Positions 1 through 3,800 of a stretch of DNA of 7,223 nt are shown here, one piece after another. The stretch's first letter is position 1; each line of letters starts with the position of its first letter. The position numbers and the translations under genes are program-made. Below the pieces are notes generated by a model. It searched no databases and was not told where the DNA came from. It saw only the letters and a program-made list of their open reading frames with translations. Origin of the DNA: Bacteroidota bacterium (GTDB lineage Bacteria > Bacteroidota > Bacteroidia > Bacteroidales > VadinHA17); NCBI GenBank assembly GCA_012838685.1, contig DUOU01000247.1:1-7223 (forward strand), written 5' to 3'.

Positions 1-216
1 ATCGAAAACGGCAGAAGCCCCGTTCCTCTTGAGTACATAGATAAGATATTGGCGGACGACAGCCTTGACAAATCCGCTTTGTCGGCGGAAGACGATAGGG
101 AGAAAAACATACTGGACGAACAGACCGCCATCATTAACAAGCATTTGGCCCTTTTGGCCAAGAAAGACGAGCAGATAGACAGACTTTTGAACATAATAGA
201 GAGTTTTAATAAGTGA
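1..216 (+). CDS. XRE-like HTH regulator, C-terminal fragment (5' end outside window)
   Basis: This is the last 71 codons of a gene whose start lies left of the window; it is open from base 1 and ends at TGA 214-216. The first visible residues (IENGRSPVPLEYIDKI) look like the recognition-helix end of a Cro/CI-type helix-turn-helix. They align with IVNGKRTVTKRFINKI of the complete regulator at 315-692, sharing I-NG, V and I-KI. A charged linker follows, then a predicted amphipathic helix with the core LALLAKKDEQIDRLLNII, which resembles the C-terminal helices of the regulators at 315-692 and 1301-1600. The likely role is a small DNA-binding repressor or activator that oligomerises through its tail; the target is unknown. 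It reads in the same direction as the next three genes, but an AT-rich gap of 98 bp follows it. The family assignment rests on a short fragment and its similarity to the two neighbours. Confidence 0.6.
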   Translation: MENGRSPVPLEYIDKILADDSLDKSALSAEDDREKNILDEQTAIINKHLALLAKKDEQIDRLLNIIESFNK

Positions 217-314
217 ACCTGTTATTGCAAATGTAAATATATACTTCACAATAGCAAAACTTTTTGTTGATTTTTTTATCGCTTTTATTAAAATGTTTTT
301 ACATTTTTAACTAT
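217..314. promoter_or_regulatory. AT-rich intergenic region, probable promoter/operator of the 315-692 regulator
   Basis: This 98-bp gap is much more AT-rich than the flanking coding DNA and precedes a new XRE-like gene. No convincing Bacteroidota promoter pair (TTG with TAnnTTTG at 19-21 bp) could be matched. It does contain a perfect inverted repeat at 290-307, and the same half-site AAATGT occurs again at 229-234. The regulatory role is inferred from position and symmetry. Confidence 0.4.
290..307. repeat. Inverted repeat AAAATGT-TTTT-ACATTTT, candidate autoregulatory operator
   Basis: Two perfect 7-bp arms are separated by four T residues and end 7 bp before the preferred ATG of the XRE-like gene at 315. 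Symmetric sites at this position are typical of operators bound by dimeric HTH repressors controlling their own gene. The sequence is very AT-rich, so chance symmetry is possible. A second AAATGT half-site lies at 229-234. Confidence 0.4.
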
Positions 315-692
315 ATGTTTGATAATCAGAGGATAAAAAAAGTTATTGATTACTTAATAAAAGAGAAAATTGTTTATAATCAAAGGGATTTTGCGGAAAA
401 AATCAGCGAAAACCAAAGTGTTCTGTCCGAAATTGTCAACGGAAAGCGCACGGTTACCAAACGATTTATCAACAAAATTACGGATTCATTCGCTTTTGTG
501 TCCAAAGATTGGCTAATGAACGGAACAGGGGATATGATTCGCGAAGAGATTAATGAGCAAGAAAAACCCAACGGGGAAATCATTACCGGTATCAACAGGG
601 AACTGTTCGAGGTGATAAAGTCGCAACAGGAGGCGATACTGAGCCAGAGCAAGACAATAGAGGCCCTCGCAAAAAAATTGAACGAAATGTGA
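315..692 (+). CDS. Small XRE-like HTH transcriptional regulator with coiled-coil tail
   Basis: This encodes 125 residues from ATG 315. The frame is open further upstream to a TTG at 264, but that extension would add a hydrophobic stretch unlike the family and would cover the candidate operator, so 315 is preferred. Residues 5-60 form a Cro/CI-like helix-turn-helix (helices around RIKKVIDYLIKEK, NQRDFAEKI and SVLSEIVNGKRTV). These are followed by WLMNGTGDM at 66-74, which matches the WLLtGeGeM-type motif common in Bacteroidota phage-repressor-like proteins. After a polar linker, residues 96-125 form a coiled coil (core QEAILSQSKTIEALAKKL) related to the tails of the two other regulators here. 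Its TGA overlaps the start of the DUF805 gene by one base, which suggests translational coupling. The 5' part is AT-richer than its 3' tail and neighbours. The role is probably local DNA-binding control; the target is unknown. Confidence 0.75.
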   Translation: MFDNQRIKKVIDYLIKEKIVYNQRDFAEKISENQSVLSEIVNGKRTVTKRFINKITDSFAFVSKDWLMNGTGDMIREEINEQEKPNGEIITGINRELFEVIKSQQEAILSQSKTIEALAKKLNEM

Positions 693-1285
693 TGGAAAAC
701 TTGGCGAAAACATCGGAAAGGTGGATAATAACCGATCTTCTCGGCAGGGGCGACAGGACGGAGTTCTGGACTTTGTTCCTCGTGTCCACCGCTGTCCTCT
801 TGGGATTGAGGTGGCTCGACTTCAACGCGATATACGATTTTAACTGCAAGATAGGGAACAGGCGAGAGATGTTCGGGGTATTGTCCGGCCCTTTCAGCCT
901 CTTGTGGTGCTATATCTTCGTGACCACCTCGGTGAGGAGAATGCACGACCTCAACATAAGCGGCTGGTTCCTTTTGTTGTCTTATTTCATCGTCACCATC
1001 CCTGTTTTCATGTTGATGTTCCTCTTTCCGGGGAGCAAGAAGGTCAACAGGTTCGGCTACCCCGTGAACGTCAGGGCGGACATCAAGAGGAACAATTTGG
1101 TCAGGAAACCGCCTTTTACGGTTAGGGAGGGGGATACGGTGCTGTACAAGGGGGAGAGATATACCGTTGAGGAGGTGGACTTCGGCGGGGTGTCGATGTT
1201 CAGGTCGATCAAAAGGGGGGAGATTCCGGGGCCGTCAACATATTTGGAGGGGGACGAGGCGAAGGCACTCTACCCTATCAACTGA
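692..1285 (+). CDS. DUF805 family inner-membrane protein with C-terminal extension
   Basis: This encodes 197 residues from ATG 692, which overlaps the upstream TGA in TGATG; an in-frame GTG at 689 is the alternative start. DUF805 hallmarks (YhaH-like) are visible: GRGDRTEFW at 18-26 matches the family's GRxxRxEyW start, and SVRRMHDLNISGW at 80-92 is the family's core RRxHD-x-x-xSGW motif. NRFGYP follows at 119-124. Predicted membrane segments lie at about 26-44, 62-80 and 92-112. DUF805 proteins usually end shortly after the NrfG motif. This one continues for about 60 residues (139-197) with a GDTVLYKGERYTVEEV pattern, suggesting a small beta-rich soluble domain. The family has no well-defined biochemical function. 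The gene sits between two small HTH regulators with very tight spacing, so it is probably co-transcribed and co-regulated with them. It is GC-rich, with G runs in its 3' half. Confidence 0.8.
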   Translation: MENLAKTSERWIITDLLGRGDRTEFWTLFLVSTAVLLGLRWLDFNAIYDFNCKIGNRREMFGVLSGPFSLLWCYIFVTTSVRRMHDLNISGWFLLLSYFIVTIPVFMLMFLFPGSKKVNRFGYPVNVRADIKRNNLVRKPPFTVREGDTVLYKGERYTVEEVDFGGVSMFRSIKRGEIPGPSTYLEGDEAKALYPIN

Positions 1286-1300
1286 ACAAACTTTATAAAT

Positions 1301-1600
1301 ATGAACCATTTTCCGGGAATCAGCGACAGGGTGAAGTACCTGATGAGGGAGCGCAACCTCAACACGAGCCAGCTAAACGTGAGGCTGGGCTACGTTCAGG
1401 ACAACAAACAGGCTTTTTTGAAGGACGAAACGCTTTCACCGTCAACGGAGTTTTTGGGCAGGCTCTTCAAGGCGTTCCCGGAGGTTGACCCCTCATGGCT
1501 GCTGTTCGGCGGGAAAAGAGAGGTATCGGAGGTAGAAGAGTTGTTGAAGATAATCGTGGCCCAACAAAAGACGATAGACAGGCTGGTCAAGAAGATATAA
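1301..1600 (+). CDS. Small XRE-like HTH regulator with coiled-coil tail
   Basis: This encodes 99 residues from ATG 1301, 15 bp after the DUF805 stop; the short AT-rich gap lacks a clear Shine-Dalgarno. Residues 6-45 form a helix-turn-helix (ISDRVKYLMRERN, then TSQLNVRLGY as the first turn helix). The segment FLGRLFKAFPEVDPSWLLFG at 51-70 matches the L-KaFPEvn-dWLLtG pattern of Bacteroidota phage-repressor-like XRE proteins. The C-terminal helix LKIIVAQQKTIDRLVKKI resembles the tails encoded at 1-216 and 315-692. It is the third regulator in the same orientation and probably forms an operon with the previous two genes. Its stop codon is embedded in the A-tract that serves as the T-tract of the terminator of the opposing integrase gene. 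It is shorter than the 125-residue sister protein because the linker between head and tail is nearly absent. The target is unknown. Confidence 0.75.
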   Translation: MNHFPGISDRVKYLMRERNLNTSQLNVRLGYVQDNKQAFLKDETLSPSTEFLGRLFKAFPEVDPSWLLFGGKREVSEVEELLKIIVAQQKTIDRLVKKI

Positions 1601-1627
1601 AAAAAGCCGCCCGATAGATATGGCGGC
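1599..1627 (-). terminator. Rho-independent terminator of the integrase gene
   Basis: On the minus strand, GCCGCC (1627-1622), a 10-nt loop and GGCGGC (1611-1606) are followed directly by seven T residues (1605-1599). It lies 62 bp beyond the integrase stop. On the plus strand there is no T-run after the hairpin, so it is oriented to stop integrase transcription. It also overlaps the stop codon of the opposing regulator gene. Confidence 0.75.
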
Positions 1628-1631
1628 GAAA

Positions 1632-1649
1632 CTTTACCGAACAGTAAAG
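1632..1649. repeat. Short inverted repeat CTTTAC-N6-GTAAAG between convergent genes
   Basis: A perfect 6-bp inverted repeat with a 6-base loop lies between the integrase stop and its terminator. No T-tract follows on the plus strand, so it is a poor terminator by itself. It could be an RNA hairpin at the 3' end of the integrase transcript or a chance symmetry. Confidence 0.3.
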
Positions 1650-1689
1650 CGGGGCGTTAACAGCGTAAACATAATAAAAAAACCGGAGA

Positions 1690-2895
1690 TCAGCGAATAT
1701 TCCTGACAGCGTCTATGACCTGCCTGTTCGCCGCGTCCACTTTTTTGTTCTCGAACATATTGTATATCCTCGTCATGGGGTTCCTGATATGGCCCAATGC
1801 CCACGAAATGGTGTTATCATGCACGTCAAGGGAGGAGGCTATCGTGGCCCACGTGTGGCGGACGTAATAAGTAGTCAAGGGAACGCCCATATCCAGCTTG
1901 TCGGCTATCTTCTTCAAATTGGTGTTTATCGTCTTGCAGGCCGCCCTGTAATCCGAATATCTTTCCAGAACGTCCAACAGGAATTTCTTTCCCATGTGCC
2001 TGTTTATTATCTCAAGAGCCTCCGGCTGCGCGAGTATGTCAAATTCATGCTTGCCCTTCGATCTTTGGTACTTTACCCTCCCATCGTTGTATATCTTCGT
2101 CAACTTGAACATATCCGCCATATTTATACCTATAAGATAAAAGGACAACAGGAACATGTCCCTCGCGAACCCCTCATGAAAGGTTTCCGGCGCGTAATTT
2201 ATCATGGCGTTGATATCTTCCGCCGAGACCACCCTGTGCCTCGTCTTGCCCCTTTTTATCGAGAAGTTACGGAAGGGATAGGAATTATGGTCGGCCATTC
2301 CGGCCCTTATGGCGAGGTTATAGGCGGTGCGTATGTTCCTCATGTAGACCCCCGCCCCGTTCACTGACATTTTCGTTCTCGTCTTCCTGTTCCCCTTGCT
2401 CCCCCCTTTCGTCAGCAGTTTCGTTTCAAAATCCTTCAGCCACGCCGGTGTTACTACCTGTATTGGCAGGTTTTCCTTTCCCGTGAAGTCCTTTATAGCC
2501 GAGATAGTGGAGTTTATTGATATGGAATAATTTATGTTGCCCTGTTCTTTTTTTTCCTCCGACATCGAGGAAAGTATGGAAATAACGTCCCCGTAATCTC
2601 TTTTTTCGGAGAGGAAGTCCACTATGTCCCATATAGGCATATATTTTAACTTGTCCCAATTTTCGTTGACCTTTTTTTTGTAGGTTGAGATCAGGGAGTG
2701 CAGTTCAAGGTTCACATCTTCCTGATCAGGGGCGGGTATGTTCACTATGCCCAGTTTTTTGTTGAAATTGTAGGGGTGCGTATAGAATCTGGTGGAAATA
2801 TACCTCGCTTCTTTGTCCTTGCACACCCTTATCTTTATGTTTGTCGTCCCGTCTTGCCTGACGTGGGAACGGATTACAGGTTTGAAAGTGATCAT
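1690..2895 (-). CDS. Tyrosine recombinase / site-specific integrase (Bacteroidota type)
   Basis: This encodes 401 residues from ATG 2895. The frame stays open upstream to 3039, but the added 48 residues are unlike the family, whereas MITFKPVIRSHVRQDGTTNI is the normal arm-type N-terminus of Bacteroidota integrases. Residues 1-50 form the arm DNA-binding domain, about 80-200 the SAM-like core-binding domain, and 215-401 the catalytic domain. The visible catalytic set is K280 (RSK), R346-H347 (VRHTWAT), H369 (LGH) and nucleophile Y378 (TRIYNMF). The box that normally carries the first arginine reads YLIGINMAD, so N258 occupies that position, and R345-minus-3 is tyrosine (Y343) rather than histidine. 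Both variants occur in this branch. R245 lies 13 residues upstream of N258 and could substitute, as I recall being proposed for the CTnDOT integrase. The gene starts about 190 bp from a tRNA 3' end and reads away from it, which fits an element integrated at that tRNA. It would catalyse integration and excision. Confidence 0.9.
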   Translation of the reverse strand: MITFKPVIRSHVRQDGTTNIKIRVCKDKEARYISTRFYTHPYNFNKKLGIVNIPAPDQEDVNLELHSLISTYKKKVNENWDKLKYMPIWDIVDFLSEKRDYGDVISILSSMSEEKKEQGNINYSISINSTISAIKDFTGKENLPIQVVTPAWLKDFETKLLTKGGSKGNRKTRTKMSVNGAGVYMRNIRTAYNLAIRAGMADHNSYPFRNFSIKRGKTRHRVVSAEDINAMINYAPETFHEGFARDMFLLSFYLIGINMADMFKLTKIYNDGRVKYQRSKGKHEFDILAQPEALEIINRHMGKKFLLDVLERYSDYRAACKTINTNLKKIADKLDMGVPLTTYYVRHTWATIASSLDVHDNTISWALGHIRNPMTRIYNMFENKKVDAANRQVIDAVRNIR

Positions 2896-2908
2896 GTGTT
2901 CAATAAAA

Positions 2909-2930
2909 TTTGTCAAACTTTTGAGCAAAC
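2909..2930. repeat. Paired TTTG-N-CAAAC motifs upstream of the integrase
   Basis: TTTGTCAAAC (2909-2918) and TTTGAGCAAAC (2920-2930) are two adjacent near-copies, each internally symmetric (TTTG-N1-2-CAAA). They lie 14 to 35 bp before the integrase ATG, in the likely promoter/leader. They could be operator sites for one of the small XRE-like regulators or recombinase/excisionase sites. The function is inferred only from symmetry, duplication and position. Confidence 0.35.
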
Positions 2931-2940
2931 CAAAACGCCT

Positions 2941-2970
2941 AAAAAGTACTACAAAGTAAAACAAAGTAGG
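2941..2970. repeat. Three tandem 10-bp repeats upstream of the integrase, candidate arm-type sites or operator
   Basis: The units AAAAAGTACT, ACAAAGTAAA and ACAAAGTAGG follow each other without gaps, giving the consensus AMAAAGTAnn with an exact 10-bp period. This places each unit on the same face of the helix. They lie between the integrase start and the tRNA 3' end, where arm-binding sites of integrases and regulators of integrase expression are usually found. Read on the minus strand, the units are TACTTTGT-like and loosely resemble the Bacteroidota -7 box, so part of this could also be the integrase promoter. Confidence 0.45.
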
Positions 2971-3037
2971 CGACATTACAAAATAGGAGCGAAAAAAAGA
3001 GCCTATACTCGAACGTCTTAAACGCCCACAGGGCAAC

Positions 3038-3062
3038 AAAAAACCCCCATTCTCAGGGGGTT
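3038..3062 (-). terminator. Rho-independent terminator of the tRNA gene
   Basis: On the minus strand AACCCCC (3062-3056), a 7-nt loop and GGGGGTT (3048-3042) form a strong stem that runs straight into TTTTTT (3043-3038). It begins about 20 bp beyond the tRNA 3' end and would end the tRNA transcript before the integrase gene on the same strand. Confidence 0.8.
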
Positions 3063-3082
3063 AAAGTCTGTGTCCGGATTTG

Positions 3083-3110
3083 TAGCGAGAGGGGGAATTG
3101 AACCCCCGAC
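3083..3110 (-). other. Candidate attachment site (tRNA 3' end) of an integrated element
   Basis: Tyrosine recombinases encoded next to a tRNA commonly use its 3' part, including the T-arm, as att core. Here the integrase gene starts 188 bp beyond the 3' end of the CAT tRNA, in the expected orientation, with accessory genes beyond it. No second copy of the tRNA 3' sequence was found within 1-3082, so the partner att site would have to lie left of the window. The exact limits are not determined; the T-arm and acceptor strand are given as the plausible core. Confidence 0.35.
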
Positions 3111-3156
3111 CTCATGATTATGAATCATGCGCTCTAACCATCTGAGCTATCTCGCC
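3083..3156 (-). tRNA. tRNA-Met (anticodon CAT), elongator type
   Basis: This 74-nt cloverleaf on the minus strand has acceptor GGCGAGA pairing with TCTCGCT (G1-T72 wobble) and discriminator A. The D-arm is GCTC-N9-GAGC. The anticodon arm is CATGA-TTCATAA-TCATG with anticodon CAT, and the T-arm is GGGGG-TTCAATT-CCCCC. CCA is not encoded. It lacks initiator signs: position 1 is paired with 72, and the anticodon stem does not have three consecutive G-C pairs. It is therefore read as elongator methionine. A lysidine-modified tRNA-Ile2, which also has a CAT anticodon, cannot be excluded by anticodon alone. Confidence 0.9.
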
Positions 3157-3178
3157 GCCTACTCGATTTTTAAGGCCA

Positions 3179-3208
3179 CAAATATAATAATTTGGTATTT
3201 ATTCACAA
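3179..3208 (-). promoter_or_regulatory. Bacteroidota-type promoter of the tRNA gene
   Basis: On the minus strand, TTG (3208-3206) is followed after 19 nt by TATATTTG (3186-3179). This matches the Bacteroidota housekeeping sigma consensus TTG-N19-21-TAnnTTTG exactly. Transcription would begin near 3172, giving a leader of roughly 15 nt before the mature tRNA 5' end at 3156. It is the clearest phylum marker at DNA level in the window. Confidence 0.8.
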
Positions 3209-3258
3209 TTTTTTTCTATCCGTTTTTTATGTCTCTTTTTTTTATACATTGCAGAATT

Positions 3259-3274
3259 CCTGTATCGATACAGG
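3259..3274. repeat. Perfect 16-bp palindrome CCTGTATCGATACAGG
   Basis: All 16 bases are self-complementary without a spacer, in the intergenic region 95 bp before the StartL start codon and 51 bp upstream of the tRNA -33 box. The form fits a binding site for a dimeric regulator. It could act on the StartL operon, on the tRNA promoter, or on neither. Confidence 0.45.
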
Positions 3275-3311
3275 TAAAAACTGAAATTAACCCGAGATTG
3301 TTGAAAATTAC

Positions 3312-3335
3312 GCGACAATAAATCGGTCTTGTCGC
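3312..3335. repeat. Inverted repeat GCGACAA-N10-TTGTCGC
   Basis: Perfect 7-bp arms with a 10-bp spacer have centres 17 bp apart, about 1.6 helical turns. The repeat ends directly at the candidate -7 box TATCTTGG (3336-3343), so a bound protein would cover the promoter of the StartL-lptF/G-ribBA genes. Alternatively, it is an RNA hairpin if transcription starts further upstream. There is no T-run, so it is not a terminator. Confidence 0.4.
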
Positions 3336-3368
3336 TATCTTGGTACTGGAAAAGAAATTTTCGATATT

Positions 3369-3749
3369 ATGAGACTTCGATTGGAATTGGAATATATTTT
3401 AAATTGCTCCGCAAAAGTACTTTTCCCCAGGTTGTCCACCGCTGAAGGTCTCTCTGAATGGTTCGCCGACGACGTAAAGGTCGACCGCGATGTATTTACC
3501 TTTTTTTGGAATGATTGGCACGCCTCAGCCCGGATAATGGGTATCAAAGAAAACAAGAGCGTCAGGTTTGAATGGGAGGACCACACCCCGGAACAGCCAC
3601 ATTGTTTCGAATTTTATCTTGATGTAATGGAATTGACCGGTGATCTCGCACTGTTCATAACCGATTGCGCTGAACATGAGAATCGTGAAGACGCCATCCA
3701 GTTATGGGACGCCCACATTACCGACCTTAGAAGATTGCTGGGCTCATAG
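3369..3749 (+). CDS. START-like domain protein (Bacteroidota StartL family)
   Basis: This encodes 126 residues from ATG 3369. The single domain is a START/AHSA1-like helix-grip fold as found in the short StartL proteins of Bacteroidota. An N-terminal strand LRLELEYIL leads to STAEGLSEWFADDV (23-36), the characteristic helix-loop, then beta strands around FTFFWNDWHASARIMG and VRFEWEDH. A central FEFYLDVMELTGD.ALFITD region and a long C-terminal helix (EDAIQLWDAHITDLRRLLG) follow. It has no signal peptide and is probably cytoplasmic. The family has a hydrophobic ligand cavity fold, but its ligand and role are unknown. It lies 51 bp upstream of the lptF/G start on the same strand. From memory, StartL beside an LptF/LptG gene is common in this phylum, so a link to envelope lipid handling is possible but unproven. 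The length is normal for the family and the gene appears complete. Confidence 0.8.
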   Translation: MRLRLELEYILNCSAKVLFPRLSTAEGLSEWFADDVKVDRDVFTFFWNDWHASARIMGIKENKSVRFEWEDHTPEQPHCFEFYLDVMELTGDLALFITDCAEHENREDAIQLWDAHITDLRRLLGS

Positions 3750-3800
3750 TTCTCTTTTCAAAAAATTGATGTAGTTTAGCGCTCTTATAGCTTATTCGAA

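Larger units (their letters stand above)
3157..3368. other. Intergenic region between divergent tRNA and StartL operon
   Basis: This 212-bp gap carries the tRNA promoter (minus strand) and must also hold the plus-strand promoter of the StartL-lptF/G-ribBA genes. It contains a perfect 16-bp palindrome (3259-3274), a 7-bp inverted repeat (3312-3335) and, directly after it, a TATCTTGG sequence (3336-3343) one mismatch from the TAnnTTTG box. No TTG sits at the right distance upstream of that box. I see no protein-coding gene here; the short open frame across it is AT-rich and not protein-like. Confidence 0.5.

Noticed and set aside
264..314. TTG start giving a hydrophobic 17-residue extension of the second regulator
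   Set aside because: It would put a hydrophobic leader on a DNA-binding protein and cover the inverted repeat at 290-307; ATG 315 fits the family.
380..946. Minus-strand open frame of 188 codons antisense to the second regulator and DUF805 gene
   Set aside because: It covers two plus-strand genes with recognisable families and its translation shows no family-like pattern. It is a shadow of the real genes.
1789..2367. Plus-strand open frame of 192 codons inside the integrase gene
   Set aside because: It is antisense to the catalytic domain of a clear tyrosine recombinase and its product resembles no family.
2941..2970. CRISPR array
   Set aside because: The repeats are 10 bp long and directly adjacent without spacers, and no cas genes are present.
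2896..3039. 48-residue N-terminal extension of the integrase
   Set aside because: The added sequence is unlike the family, runs over the tandem repeats and into the terminator region, and the arm domain starts at the ATG at 2895.
1..3082. Second copy of the tRNA 3' end as distal att site within the window
   Set aside because: No stretch matching the T-arm and acceptor sequence was found to the left of the integrase, so only one boundary can be proposed.
3083..3156. Initiator tRNA-Met functionally paired with the nearby fmt gene
   Set aside because: The acceptor stem has a pairing at position 1-72 and the anticodon stem lacks the three G-C pairs of initiators, so the proximity to fmt appears coincidental.
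3127..3321. Plus-strand open frame of 64 codons across the tRNA gene and intergenic region
   Set aside because: It starts inside the tRNA, is low-complexity (Phe/Ile-rich) from AT-rich DNA and overlaps the tRNA promoter.
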